Shown: positions 25,451-34,232 of the stretch, in pieces | Layout of the letters: each line of letters begins with the position of its first letter | Position numbering within the stretch: position 1 is the stretch's first letter | Assembly (NCBI RefSeq): GCF_003515065.1 | Contig: NZ_QXGH01000021.1 | Span: forward strand, 79,731-143,730 | Source: Nocardioides immobilis | GTDB taxonomy: Bacteria > Actinomycetota > Actinomycetes > Propionibacteriales > Nocardioidaceae | DNA length: 64,000 nucleotides | Direction of reading: 5' to 3' | Translations under genes and position numbers: made by a program | The notes under the pieces: generated by a model | What the model was told of the DNA's origin: nothing | The model's input: the letters and a program-made list of their open reading frames with translations, nothing else | Database searches by the model: none

Positions 25451-26314
25451 TCAGCGGAAGACGACGGTGTGGTGGCGGTCGAGGAGCACGCGGTGCTCGC
25501 TGTGCCACCGGATCGCGCGGGCGAGGACCTGCGCCTCGACGTCGCGGCCGGCCGAGGTCATCGCGGCGGGGTCGAGCGAGTGGTCGACGCGGACGACGTC
25601 CTGCTCGATGATCGGCCCCTCGTCGAGGTCCGCGGTGACGTAGTGCGCCGTGGCGCCGACCAGCTTGACCCCGCGGGCGTGCGCCTGGTGGTAGGGCTTG
25701 GCGCCCTTGAAGCTCGGCAGGAACGAGTGGTGGATGTTGATCGCGCGGCCCTCGAGCTTGCCGCACAGCTCGTCGGAGAGCACCTGCATGTAGCGGGCGA
25801 GGACCACCAGGTCGACGTCGAGCTCGTCCACCAGCTCGAGCAGCCGGGCCTCGGCCTCCGGCTTGGTGTCCGGCGTGACCGGGACGTGGTGGAACGCGAT
25901 GCCGTTGGCCTCGGCGACGCCCTCGAAGTCGCGGTGGTTGGACACGATCGCGGGGATCTCGATGTTGAGCGCGCCGGTCGACGTACGGAACAGCAGGTCG
26001 TTCAGGCAGTGCCCGAACTTGGAGACCATCAGCAGGGTCCGGGTCGGCGTCCGCACGTCGTGCAGCTGCCACGCCATCGCGAACTGGCTCGCGACCGGGG
26101 CGAACTCCTGGCGGAGCTGCTCGACGCCCGCACCGTCGAGCCGGAACTGGACGCGCATGAAGAAGCGGTCCGTGAGCCGGTCGTCGAACTGCTGGCTGGC
26201 GCTGATGTTGCCGCCGTGCTCCATGACGAAGCGGCTGACGGCGAACACGATGCCGGGCGCCTCCGGACAGGTCAGCGTGAGTACGTACTCGTCACTGGTC
26301 GGCTGGTGGTTCAT
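25451..26314 (-). CDS. purU: Formyltetrahydrofolate deformylase
   Basis: This 287-residue protein starts at ATG 26314, just downstream of AAGGAG; an in-frame ATG ten codons further upstream has no such signal and falls inside the predicted operator. An N-terminal ACT domain (about 10-85, 'TLTCPEAPGIVFAVSRFV') precedes a formyltransferase-fold domain (about 90-280) with 'NIHHSFLPSFKGAKPYHQA' and 'DLDEGPIIEQDV', which hold the catalytic Asn, His and Asp. PurU hydrolyses 10-formyl-THF to formate and free THF. Here it would regenerate THF for dimethylglycine and sarcosine oxidation, as in the Arthrobacter betaine clusters. It is first in the purU-mscR-MBL unit and has the shared tandem site 12 bases upstream of its start. 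Confidence 0.95.
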   Translation of the reverse strand: MNHQPTSDEYVLTLTCPEAPGIVFAVSRFVMEHGGNISASQQFDDRLTDRFFMRVQFRLDGAGVEQLRQEFAPVASQFAMAWQLHDVRTPTRTLLMVSKFGHCLNDLLFRTSTGALNIEIPAIVSNHRDFEGVAEANGIAFHHVPVTPDTKPEAEARLLELVDELDVDLVVLARYMQVLSDELCGKLEGRAINIHHSFLPSFKGAKPYHQAHARGVKLVGATAHYVTADLDEGPIIEQDVVRVDHSLDPAAMTSAGRDVEAQVLARAIRWHSEHRVLLDRHHTVVFR

Positions 26315-26326
26315 CCCGTTCTCCTT

Positions 26327-26362
26327 TTGCGTAATACACAACACGCTGAGCGATACGCAACA
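26327..26362 (-). promoter_or_regulatory. Tandem TTGCG-type operator upstream of purU
   Basis: On the minus strand two half-repeats TGTTGCGT and TGTTGTGT begin 19 bases apart. The second forms the imperfect palindrome TTGTGTATTACGCAA. The element ends 12 bases before the purU ATG, next to the ribosome-binding site. It is shared with the sites at 34074, 35172, 39125 and 58239. Confidence 0.7.
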
Positions 26363-26623
26363 GCCTGCCGCACCAACCCGGGGCCGGTCAAGGGGTGATC
26401 GGGAACCTGGTGGGCAAAAATCGGCTCTTGTGATGCATCCGTAGGTCGGGCTCGGGTTGGGGTGGGCGGCCGCGCGGTAGCCGACCGTTCACCGGCTCCC
26501 GCGTGCTCCCACGGACCTCTGTGTCCTTGCGGGGTGCTGTGACCAGTCAGAGCGGCGAGGTAGTGGACCTATCGCCGAGGTAGTGCCCTTTGCCTCTGAC
26601 TACCTGGGCGGTGTGGCCACTGT

Positions 26624-26643
26624 CCGGGTGGTCGACCACCCGG
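26624..26643. promoter_or_regulatory. 20-bp perfect palindrome in a gene-free gap
   Basis: CCGGGTGGTCGACCACCCGG is a perfect dyad. Just to its left GAGGTAGTG occurs twice (within 26538-26587). The gap 26363-26693 has no gene. The palindrome is not followed by a T-tract, so a protein-binding site is likelier than a terminator, but no regulated gene is obvious. Confidence 0.35.
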
Positions 26644-26693
26644 GTGGTAGCAACAGAACCGCGGTGGTCGCCTGCCCAGGGCAAAAATCCGTA

Positions 26694-26726
26694 GCGCCCG
26701 GCCGGGAGTCGATCCCGGCCGGGCGC
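26694..26726 (-). terminator. Rho-independent terminator of the betB-betA-opu operon
   Basis: A perfect 14-bp stem (26694-26707 with 26713-26726) around a 5-base loop lies 37 bases past the stop of the substrate-binding protein gene. On the minus strand it is followed by 'TACGGATTTTTGC', giving a short T-run. Confidence 0.75.
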
Positions 26727-26763
26727 GTGCCGGCTCTTTCGTCGAAACAGGCGTCCGCTCAGG

Positions 26764-27753
26764 TCACTGGGGCAGCCAGGCCTCGACCTTGTCGGGGTTC
26801 TCCTCGACCCACTGGGCCGCGGCGTCCTCAGGGGACATGCCGTCCTCCGAGATGTACTTCGCGACCTGGTTCTGGTCCTCGTTGGTCCACTCGAAGTTCT
26901 GGACCAGCTCGACCCCGGGCCCGCCCTCATCGACCCAGGAGGTGGACAGGATCTTCTTCAGCACGGTCTCGGGGTAATCGCAGTCAACGTCCGCCGGGTC
27001 GTCCTGGCAGCCCTCCTCGAACGGCGGCAGTGCCACCTTGGCGAGCGGGAGCTCGGCGAAGAGCCACTGCGGCTCGTAGAAGTAGCCGATCAGGAACTCC
27101 TTGTTCTCCTCGGCCTGCTGGAACGCCGTGATGCTGGCGGCCTCGCTGCCGGAGAAAACGACCTCGAAGTCGAGGCCGAGGTTGCTGATGATGGCCTCGT
27201 CGAACTGGACGTAGGACGGGTCGGCGCCGAGGAACTGGCCCTTGTCGCCGGTCTCGGACGTCGCGAACTCCTCGGCAAAGTCGTTGAGGTTCTCCCACTC
27301 GAGGATCTCCGGGTGCTCCTCGGCCAGCCACGGCGGGACGTACCAGCCGATGATTCCGACGTTGCCGTTGGGGCCGCCGTCCATCGCACTGCCGTCGCCC
27401 TGCTCGGCGAAGAACTTCTTCTCCAGGTCCGGGTGGCCCCAGTCCTCGATGACGACGTCGACGTCGCCGGTGCCGAAGCCCTGCCAGGCCACGTCCTCCT
27501 TGAGGTCCTTGTACTTGACCTTGCAGCCGAGGGTCTCCTCGGCGACGTGCCCGACGACGTAGGCGCTCGCCTCGTAGCCGACCCACGGGTTGATGGCCAT
27601 GTTGAGGTCACCGCAGTCGCCGAATTCGGCCGCCCTGTCCTCGTTTGCCGCGGTCTCCTCCGCGATGCTGCCGCCGCCGCACGCGGTGAGCGCGACCGCC
27701 ACGGAAGCCGCAACCGAGGTCAAGGCGACGCCCCGCCTTCTTGAGTTGAGCAC
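26764..27753 (-). CDS. opuAC: Glycine betaine/choline ABC transporter, substrate-binding lipoprotein
   Basis: Starts at GTG 27753 behind AAGGAG; longer frames further upstream run through the permease gene out of phase. The 329-residue product has a lipoprotein signal ending 'AVALTACGGGS' (lipobox Cys about residue 28). The OpuAC-type binding fold follows: 'NMAINPWVGYEASAYVVG', 'VDVVIEDWGHPD', 'IIGWYVPPWLAEEHPE', 'GYFYEPQWLFAEL'. The aromatic-rich segments match quaternary-ammonium-binding proteins whose Trp residues cage the trimethylammonium head. It is anchored outside the membrane and delivers ligand to the fused permease encoded just upstream (38-base gap). Which of betaine, choline or carnitine is preferred cannot be read from the sequence; the operon with betA and betB favours choline or betaine. 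Confidence 0.92.
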   Translation of the reverse strand: MLNSRRRGVALTSVAASVAVALTACGGGSIAEETAANEDRAAEFGDCGDLNMAINPWVGYEASAYVVGHVAEETLGCKVKYKDLKEDVAWQGFGTGDVDVVIEDWGHPDLEKKFFAEQGDGSAMDGGPNGNVGIIGWYVPPWLAEEHPEILEWENLNDFAEEFATSETGDKGQFLGADPSYVQFDEAIISNLGLDFEVVFSGSEAASITAFQQAEENKEFLIGYFYEPQWLFAELPLAKVALPPFEEGCQDDPADVDCDYPETVLKKILSTSWVDEGGPGVELVQNFEWTNEDQNQVAKYISEDGMSPEDAAAQWVEENPDKVEAWLPQ

Positions 27754-27791
27754 TGTGTTTCTCCTTGGTTGTTGTTGGTGCGTGTGCACCG

Positions 27792-29792
27792 CTACCGAGA
27801 CGTCTTCTGTGCGGCCGCCCGCGCGATGCGGTCGACCATGATCCCGAGCAGGACGATGCTGATGCCGGCCGCGGCGCCGAAGCCCCACTCCTCCGAGCGG
27901 GCGAAGCCCAGCACGACGTCGTAGCCCAGGCCGCCGGCGCCGACGAGGCCACCGATGACGGCCATGGCCAGCACGTAGAGCAGGCCCTGGTTGGCCGCCA
28001 GCACCAGCGACGCGCGCGCCATCGGCAGCTGGACCTTGATGATCTCCTGCCAGGTCGTGGACCCGGTCGACCGCGTCGCCTCGAGCGTCGTCGGCGAGAC
28101 CGCCTTGACGCCGTCGGCGACGAGCTTGATCGCTACCGGAGCGGCATAGACCACGCCGGCGACGATCGCCGTGAACCTGGTGATGCCGAAGAGCGCGAGG
28201 ACCGGGATCAGGTACACGAACGGCGGGATCGTCTGACCGGCGTCGAGCAGGGGGCGCATCACCAGATCCAACTTGGGGCTGCGGGCCATCCACACTCCGA
28301 AGACCAGCGCCAGCACCATGACCAGGACCGTGCCGACCAGGGTCATGTTGAGGGTGATCATCGCGTCGTGCCACAGCCCGAAGTACAAGAGTCCCGCCAC
28401 ACAGAGCAGCGTGGGCACGAGGGCGCGGAGCCCTCCGAGCACGAACGCGAGCAGCAGCAAGGCTCCTGCCGCGAGCCACCAGGGCGACTCCGCCAGCAGC
28501 GACTCCAGCGGGTTGAGCAGGACAGCGCTCGTCAGGTCCTTGAAACCCTGCGTCAGGTCGCGGAAGTTGTCGGTGAACCAACCGAAGAAGTCGTTGACGG
28601 CGTCGGCGAGCCGCGGGCCCCACGTGGAGTCCCCGAACTCCGCGGCCCAGGGATAGGTCCGGGACATGTAGAGGCACACGAGCACCGGCACCGCCGCGGC
28701 GGCGAGCACGATCCGCCGCCGCTTCAGGTCGACACCGCCGCGCGCCGCCCGCTCGCCGTACTCGCTCGCGGCCGTGGTGGTGCGGTCGAGCATGACCGCG
28801 ATCACCACGATCAGGACGCCGGGCACGAAGGCACCGCCGACGTTGACGGTCTTGAGGTAGTCCAGCACCGGCTGACCCAGCCCCGGCCCGTCCACGAAGG
28901 CGGCGATCGTCGCCATCGAGAGCGCGGCGAGGGTGGTCTGGTTGAGCCCGACGACGATCGTCCTGCGGGCCATCGGCAGCTGGACCTTGGCGAGCCGCTG
29001 CCAGCGGGTCTGGCCCGCTGAGTCGGTGGCCTCGATCGTGGTCGCCGAGACCGTGCGGATGCCGTGGCCGGCCACCCGGATGATCGGCGGCAGGGCGTAG
29101 AGAAGCGTGGCCACCACGGCCCCCGACGCCCCGATGCCGAAGAACAGCGCGATCGGCGCGAGGAAGACGAAGGTCGGGATCGTCTGGAAGACGTCCAGGA
29201 ACGTGGTCATCACCGCGTTGACGGCCCGGTTGCCCGTGCCCATCAGCACGGCCAGCGGCATGCCGACCAGCACGGAGACGGCGACCGCCACGAAGGTCAC
29301 GATCAGCAGGTCGACCGCGTCGGACCAGTAGCCGAAGACCCCGAAGGAGACGAACGACGCGGCGATCAGGAGCGCGATCCGCCAGCCCGCGACGGCGAGC
29401 CCGATCCAGACCGCGACGGCGGTCACGCCCAGCCAGCCGATCTCGGGCACGGGACGCGGGAAGTTCTCGACCGACACCATCCGCTGCAGCCAGTCGACGA
29501 GAGAGGTGAAACCCGAGCCGATCTCGTAGGTGAGCTGGATGAGCGGGTTGTCGCCGCGGCTCGCGATCACCTTGTCGCGGAACTCGGCGAGGGCGTCCTG
29601 GACGCCGGTCCGCTCGCGACCTGCGAGCGCCAGCGTGTCGTTGCCCTTCGTCAGTGCCCATATGCCGATCCAGAGGACGACCACGCCCAGGGCCCAGGCC
29701 CAGCGCGAGGACGGCACCCACCGCTTGACCTCAGCCGGCGGCGACTTGTCCGGCTGCGCGGCTTCGGGGCGCGGCGGCGCGAGCGTGCTCAT
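27792..29792 (-). CDS. opuAB: Glycine betaine/choline ABC transporter, fused double permease
   Basis: ATG 29792 overlaps the ATPase gene stop. The 666-residue membrane protein holds two complete OpuAB/ProW-type permease domains in tandem. Each has the EAA-like signature 'QTRWQRLAKVQLPMARRTI' or 'STTWQEIIKVQLPMARASL' and a preceding 'TTIEATDS' or 'TTLEATRS'. Two 'DVFQTIPTFVFL' / 'DAGQTIPPFVYL' gate segments are also present. About 12-14 membrane helices are visible, with an extra soluble loop near 55-105 and 365-410. Usual OpuAB proteins are single-domain dimers, so the fusion supplies both halves in one chain. Confidence 0.9.
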   Translation of the reverse strand: MSTLAPPRPEAAQPDKSPPAEVKRWVPSSRWAWALGVVVLWIGIWALTKGNDTLALAGRERTGVQDALAEFRDKVIASRGDNPLIQLTYEIGSGFTSLVDWLQRMVSVENFPRPVPEIGWLGVTAVAVWIGLAVAGWRIALLIAASFVSFGVFGYWSDAVDLLIVTFVAVAVSVLVGMPLAVLMGTGNRAVNAVMTTFLDVFQTIPTFVFLAPIALFFGIGASGAVVATLLYALPPIIRVAGHGIRTVSATTIEATDSAGQTRWQRLAKVQLPMARRTIVVGLNQTTLAALSMATIAAFVDGPGLGQPVLDYLKTVNVGGAFVPGVLIVVIAVMLDRTTTAASEYGERAARGGVDLKRRRIVLAAAAVPVLVCLYMSRTYPWAAEFGDSTWGPRLADAVNDFFGWFTDNFRDLTQGFKDLTSAVLLNPLESLLAESPWWLAAGALLLLAFVLGGLRALVPTLLCVAGLLYFGLWHDAMITLNMTLVGTVLVMVLALVFGVWMARSPKLDLVMRPLLDAGQTIPPFVYLIPVLALFGITRFTAIVAGVVYAAPVAIKLVADGVKAVSPTTLEATRSTGSTTWQEIIKVQLPMARASLVLAANQGLLYVLAMAVIGGLVGAGGLGYDVVLGFARSEEWGFGAAAGISIVLLGIMVDRIARAAAQKTSR

Positions 29793-30865
29793 GCGTGGTC
29801 TTCCTCCGCGACGACGACCCGCAGGATCGCGTCGTCGTCGACGATGCCGATCACGCGCTCGTCGCGGTCGACCACGCGTACGGGGTGCTCGGATGCCAGC
29901 ACCGCCTTGGCGGCCTGGCGCACGATCGTGTCGCAGGACATGACCGGGCCGTCCATCGAGTCGTCCGGCCGCGGGTCGCGCATCACCCACTTGAGCGTGA
30001 GCACGTGGGAGCGCGGGACCTCCGAGACGAAGTCGCGCACGTAGTCGTCGGCCGGGGCGCCCACCACCTCGTCCGGCGCCCCGATCTGGACGATCTCGCC
30101 GTCGCGCATGATCAGGATCCGGTCGCCCAGCTTGAGGGCCTCCTGCAGGTCGTGGGTGATGAAGACCATCGTCTTGCCGAGCTCGCGGTGGAGTCGGATC
30201 ACCTCGTTCTGCATGTCGCGCCGGATCAGCGGGTCCAACGCGGAGAACGGCTCGTCGAAGAGCAGGATGTCGGGATCGCCCGCCAGCGCGCGGGCCAGCC
30301 CGACCCGCTGCTGCATGCCGCCGGAGAGCTGGTCCGGGTAGGAGTGCTCGAACCCGTCCAGGCCGACGAGGGACACGATCTCGGCGGCCTTCGCCCGTCG
30401 CTCCTTCTTGCCGATCCCGCGGATCTCCAGCCCGTAGGCGACGTTGTCGATGACCTGCCGGTGCGGCAGCAGCCCGAAGTGCTGGAAGACCATCGACACC
30501 CGCTTGCGGCGCAGGTCCCGCAGCTCGGCGTCGGAGGCGTTCGTGACGTCGACCCCGTCCATCTGCACGGTGCCGGCCGTCGGCTCGATCAGCCGGGTCA
30601 GGCAGCGGACGAGGGTGGACTTGCCGGAGCCGGAGAGCCCCATCACCACGAAGACCTCGCCGGGTGCGACGTCGAAGGACACGTCCTTCACGCCGGCGAC
30701 GCACCCCGTCTGCCGCTTGAGCTCGGCGCGCGGCAGGTCGGCCTCCGGCGTACCGATGATCTTGTCCGCTCGCGGGCCGAAGATCTTCCAGAGGTTGCGC
30801 ACCGACAGTGCGTACTCCGCGCTGTCGGCCGTGGATTCCTCCTGGCGCTCGGACATGATCGTCAT
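29789..30865 (-). CDS. opuAA: Glycine betaine/choline ABC transporter, ATP-binding protein with CBS tail
   Basis: 358 residues: Walker A 'GLSGSGKSTL' (about 75-84), Q-loop 'FQHFGLLPHR', signature 'LSGGMQQRVGLARAL', Walker B 'DILLFDEPFSALDP', and H-loop 'FITHDLQEA'. An ABC domain is followed by a CBS-like C-terminal region (about 290-350, 'VRVVDRDERVIGIVDDDAIL'), which in OpuAA-type ATPases senses ionic strength or second messengers. Its ATG overlaps the betA stop and its stop overlaps the permease ATG, so substrate uptake and choline oxidation genes are one translationally coupled operon. Confidence 0.93.
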   Translation of the reverse strand: MTIMSERQEESTADSAEYALSVRNLWKIFGPRADKIIGTPEADLPRAELKRQTGCVAGVKDVSFDVAPGEVFVVMGLSGSGKSTLVRCLTRLIEPTAGTVQMDGVDVTNASDAELRDLRRKRVSMVFQHFGLLPHRQVIDNVAYGLEIRGIGKKERRAKAAEIVSLVGLDGFEHSYPDQLSGGMQQRVGLARALAGDPDILLFDEPFSALDPLIRRDMQNEVIRLHRELGKTMVFITHDLQEALKLGDRILIMRDGEIVQIGAPDEVVGAPADDYVRDFVSEVPRSHVLTLKWVMRDPRPDDSMDGPVMSCDTIVRQAAKAVLASEHPVRVVDRDERVIGIVDDDAILRVVVAEEDHA

Positions 30866-32562
30866 GGCTGCTCCTCGTTGTTGCGGCTGTCGCCGGGCGG
30901 GTAGAGAGGCGTGCCGTCGCGGTAGCGGTAGAACGGCACGTCAGCCGGGGGGAGGGGAGTGTTGCCGGCGATCAGGTCGGCAGCCTTCTCGGCCACCATC
31001 ATCACCGGCGCGTAGATGTTGCCGTTGGTGACGAACGGGAAGACCGAGGCGTCGACGACGCGCAGTCCCTCGGTCCCGTGCACCTTCATCGTGCCGGGGT
31101 CGACCACCGACATCTCGTCGATGCCCATCTTCGCGGTGCACGAGGGGTGGAGGGCGGTCTCGGCGTCCTCGGCGACCCACTTCAGGATCTCCTCGTCGGT
31201 CTCGACCGACGGTCCCGGCGAGATCTCCCCGTCGTTGTACGGCGCGAACGCCGGCTGGGTGAGGATGTCGCGGGCGACCCGGATCGCCTCCACCCACTCC
31301 TTGCGGTCGGTGGGCGTCGACAGGTAGTTGAAGAGCAGCGAGGGGTGCTCGCGCGGGTCCCTGGACTTGATCCGCACGTGCCCGCGGGTGTCGGCGTACA
31401 TCGGGCCGATGTGCACCTGGTAGCCGTGCCCCTCGATGGGCGAGGAGCCGTCGTACCGGATGGCGATCGGCAGGAAGTGGAACATCAGGTTCGGGTAGTC
31501 CACGTCCTCGTTGCTGCGCGCGAACCCTCCGCCCTCGAAGTGGTTGGTCGCGCCGAGGCCCTTGCGCTGGAACAGCCACTGGTAGGCGATCTTCGGCCGC
31601 TGGTGCCACCGCAGGCCCGGCGCGATCGAGACCGGCTGCTTCGAGGCGTACTGGATGTAGACCTCGAGGTGGTCCTGCAGGTTCTCGCCGACACCCGGCA
31701 GGTCGTGGACGACGTCGATGCCGAGCCCGCGCAGGTGCGCCGCGTCGCCGACGCCGGACAGCTGCAGCAGCTGGGGGGTGTTGATCGCGCCACCGCAGAG
31801 GACGACCTCGCCCGCCTCGACGCTGCGGCGCCGGCGACCCGCGCGCTCGTAGTCGACACCGACCGCGCGCTGGCCGCGGAACCGGACGCCGGTCACGAAC
31901 GCCATGGTCTCGACGTCCAGGTTCTTGCGGTGCCGCACGGGGTGCAGGTAGGCGCGGGCGGCGGAGAGCCGGCGACCGCGGTAGACGTTCCGGTCGAAGC
32001 GGGCGAAGCCCTCCTGCCGGTAGCCGTTGACGTCGTCGGTGAGGGGGTAGCCCGCCTCCTGCACGGCCTGGAAGAAGGCGCCGAACAGCGGGTTCTCGGC
32101 CGGGCCGCGCTCGAGCTTGAGGGGGCCGTCGCCGCCGCGCCACTCGTCGGCACCGGCCAGGCAGTTCTCCATGCGCTTGAAGTAGGGCAGGCAGTGGAGG
32201 TAGTCCCACTCCTTCATCCCGGGCTCGCCCGCCCAGCGCTCGTAGTCGAGCGGGTTGCCGCGCTGGAAGATCATCCCGTTGATGCTGCTCGAGCCACCCA
32301 GCACCTTGCCGCGGGCGTGGAAGACCCGGCGGTCGTTCATGTACGGCTCGGGGTCGGTCTCGTACTTCCAGTCGTAGAGCCGGTTCCCGATGGGGAACGG
32401 CAGCGCGGCCGGCATGTGGACCAGGGGGTCGATGCGGTAGTCGCTGTGGCCCGCCTCCAGCACCAGCACGCTGGTTCCGGGGTCGGCCGAGAGCCGGTTG
32501 GCGAGGGCGCACCCTGCTGAGCCGCCGCCCACGATCACGAAGTCGTAGCGCTTCGAAGCCAT
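30862..32562 (-). CDS. betA: Choline dehydrogenase (GMC family flavoprotein)
   Basis: A 566-residue GMC oxidoreductase oxidising choline to betaine aldehyde (and often further to betaine). The FAD dinucleotide fold 'FVIVGGGSAGCALANRLS' is at the N-terminus. GMC signature 1 'GKVLGGSSSINGMIFQRGNP' lies near residues 85-104 and signature 2 'GAINTPQLLQLSG' near 257. The C-terminal active-site region has 'HPSCTAKMG' and 'NGNIYAPVMMVAEKAADLI'. Length and motifs match bacterial BetA. It follows betB by 10 bases and overlaps opuAA. Electron acceptor is probably the respiratory chain. Confidence 0.93.
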   Translation of the reverse strand: MASKRYDFVIVGGGSAGCALANRLSADPGTSVLVLEAGHSDYRIDPLVHMPAALPFPIGNRLYDWKYETDPEPYMNDRRVFHARGKVLGGSSSINGMIFQRGNPLDYERWAGEPGMKEWDYLHCLPYFKRMENCLAGADEWRGGDGPLKLERGPAENPLFGAFFQAVQEAGYPLTDDVNGYRQEGFARFDRNVYRGRRLSAARAYLHPVRHRKNLDVETMAFVTGVRFRGQRAVGVDYERAGRRRRSVEAGEVVLCGGAINTPQLLQLSGVGDAAHLRGLGIDVVHDLPGVGENLQDHLEVYIQYASKQPVSIAPGLRWHQRPKIAYQWLFQRKGLGATNHFEGGGFARSNEDVDYPNLMFHFLPIAIRYDGSSPIEGHGYQVHIGPMYADTRGHVRIKSRDPREHPSLLFNYLSTPTDRKEWVEAIRVARDILTQPAFAPYNDGEISPGPSVETDEEILKWVAEDAETALHPSCTAKMGIDEMSVVDPGTMKVHGTEGLRVVDASVFPFVTNGNIYAPVMMVAEKAADLIAGNTPLPPADVPFYRYRDGTPLYPPGDSRNNEEQP

Positions 32563-32572
32563 ATCGTCGTCC

Positions 32573-34042
32573 TTATCCCGCGAACCAGCGCTGCTCGGCC
32601 GGTCGGATGTTGTGCCAGATGTGCTTGGTCTCGCGGTACTCCTCGAGACCGGCCAGCCCGAGCTCGCGCCCGATGCCGGACTGCTTGAAGCCGCCCCACT
32701 CCGCCTGCGGCACGTAGGGGTGGTAGTCGTTGATCCAGACCGTGCCCATCCGCAGCCGGTCCGCGACGCGCTGCGCCTTGCCGGCGTCCTGGGTCCAGAC
32801 CGCGCCCGCGAGCCCGTAGATGCTGTCGTTGGCGATGGCGACGGCGTCGTCCTCGCTGGTGAACGTCTCCACGGTCAGCACCGGGCCGAACGACTCGTCC
32901 TGGGTGACCCTCATGTCGCGACGGCAACCGTCGAGGATCGTCGGCAGGAAGTAGTAGCCGTCGGCAAGGGCGGGATCGTCCGGCCGCCGGCCGCCGCAGC
33001 GGAGCACCGCACCCTCGGCCAGGCCGGCGGCGACGTACGCCTCGACCTTCTCGCGGTGGGCGGCGCTGGTGAGGGGCCCGGTCTCGGCCTTCTCGTCGAA
33101 GGGCCCGCCCAGCCGGATCCGCTCGGCCCGCTCCACGAGGGCGTCGACGAACTCGTCGTGCACCGACTCCTCGACCAGGAGCCGGGCTCCGGCGGAGCAG
33201 ACCTGGCCGGAGTGGAGGAAGACGGCGGTGAGGGCGAAGTCGAGTGCCACCTCGAGGTCGGCGTCGGCGAACACGATGTTGGGGTTCTTGCCGCCGAGCT
33301 CGAGGGCGACCTTGCTCACGGTGCCGGCCGCAGCGGCCATCAGCAGCTTGCCGGTGGACAGCCCGCCGGTGAACGACACGAGGTCGACGCGGGGGTCTTC
33401 CGCGAGCGGAGCGCCGGCGGTCGGACCGGCGCCGAGGACGAGGTTGGCGACCCCGGCGGGCAGCCCCGCCTCGGCGAGCAGGTTCATCAGGTGGATCGCC
33501 GTGTGGGGTGTCAGCTCGCTCGGCTTGAGCACGAAGGTGTTGCCGGCGGCCAGGCAGGGCGCGACCTTCCAGGAGGTCTGCAGCAACGGGTAGTTCCACG
33601 GGGTGATCAGTCCGCAGACGCCGATCGGCTCGTGCACGACGCGGCTGACGACGTCAGGGTTGCCCGTGTCCACGACCCGGCCGGAGTCCTCGGCGGCGGT
33701 CCGTCCGTAGTGCCGGAAGACACCGACGACGTCGTCGACGTCGTACTCGGACTCGACCAGGCGCTTGCCGGTGTCCGACGACTCGAAGCGGGCGAGGACG
33801 TCCTTGTCGCGCTCGAGGAGGTCGGCGACCCTCAGCAGCAGGTCTCCGCGCTCGCGGCTGGAGGTCCGTGGCCAGGGGCCGTCGTGGAAGGCGCGATGAG
33901 CGGCGCCGATGGCGGCCTCGGTGTCCTCCCGGCCGGCCTCGTCCACGTCACCGACGCGGGTGCCGTCGGCGGGGCAGCTGATCTCGCGGCGCCCGCCTGC
34001 GAGGGCGGCCACCCAACGACCGTCGACGTACAGTTCCGGCAC
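32573..34042 (-). CDS. betB: Betaine aldehyde dehydrogenase
   Basis: I place the start at GTG 34042 ('PELYVDGRWVAALAGG', 489 residues, the family's usual length). An upstream in-frame ATG at 34081 would lie inside the predicted operator and adds residues not found in the family. Motifs: 'TPWNYPLLQTSWKVAPCLAA' (NAD site), 'LELGGKNPNIVF' with the general-base Glu, and 'HSGQVCSAGARLLVEES' with the catalytic Cys. It oxidises betaine aldehyde to glycine betaine with NAD(P)+. First gene of the betB-betA-opuAA-AB-AC operon; the operon terminator is at 26694. Confidence 0.93.
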   Translation of the reverse strand: MPELYVDGRWVAALAGGRREISCPADGTRVGDVDEAGREDTEAAIGAAHRAFHDGPWPRTSSRERGDLLLRVADLLERDKDVLARFESSDTGKRLVESEYDVDDVVGVFRHYGRTAAEDSGRVVDTGNPDVVSRVVHEPIGVCGLITPWNYPLLQTSWKVAPCLAAGNTFVLKPSELTPHTAIHLMNLLAEAGLPAGVANLVLGAGPTAGAPLAEDPRVDLVSFTGGLSTGKLLMAAAAGTVSKVALELGGKNPNIVFADADLEVALDFALTAVFLHSGQVCSAGARLLVEESVHDEFVDALVERAERIRLGGPFDEKAETGPLTSAAHREKVEAYVAAGLAEGAVLRCGGRRPDDPALADGYYFLPTILDGCRRDMRVTQDESFGPVLTVETFTSEDDAVAIANDSIYGLAGAVWTQDAGKAQRVADRLRMGTVWINDYHPYVPQAEWGGFKQSGIGRELGLAGLEEYRETKHIWHNIRPAEQRWFAG

Positions 34043-34073
34043 GATCCGTCCCACCTTCCGGGAGCCAGGAGAG

Positions 34074-34109
34074 ATGCGCATCGCGCAACTCTTTGCTTCC
34101 CTCGCAACT
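34074..34109 (-). promoter_or_regulatory. Tandem TTGCG-type operator upstream of betB
   Basis: Two exact AGTTGCG repeats begin 19 bases apart on the minus strand. The first forms the dyad TTGCGAGGGAAGCAA, the second TTGCGCGATGCGCAT. It ends 32 bases before the preferred betB start. Spacing and half-sites match the other four tandem elements. Confidence 0.7.
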
Positions 34110-34232
34110 ACTTGGTGGGTTGAGAATGGTGCCGAGTCGTGCCGGTGTCAAGGGTTACGGCAGCCGTAACGCAACGTTCATCAGCGCTCGTGGCTGCGCG
34201 AAACCGTGTTCGCAGCCCGTTCGACGTGACCG

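Noticed and set aside
24362..26398. A 678-codon plus-strand open frame across mscR and purU
   Set aside because: Antisense to two conserved enzymes; composition is typical of GC shadow frames.
26764..29721. A 985-codon open frame on the minus strand covering the binding protein and part of the permease region
   Set aside because: Only the last 330 codons are real; upstream of GTG 27753 the frame reads through the permease gene out of phase and gives Arg/Gly-rich low-complexity protein.
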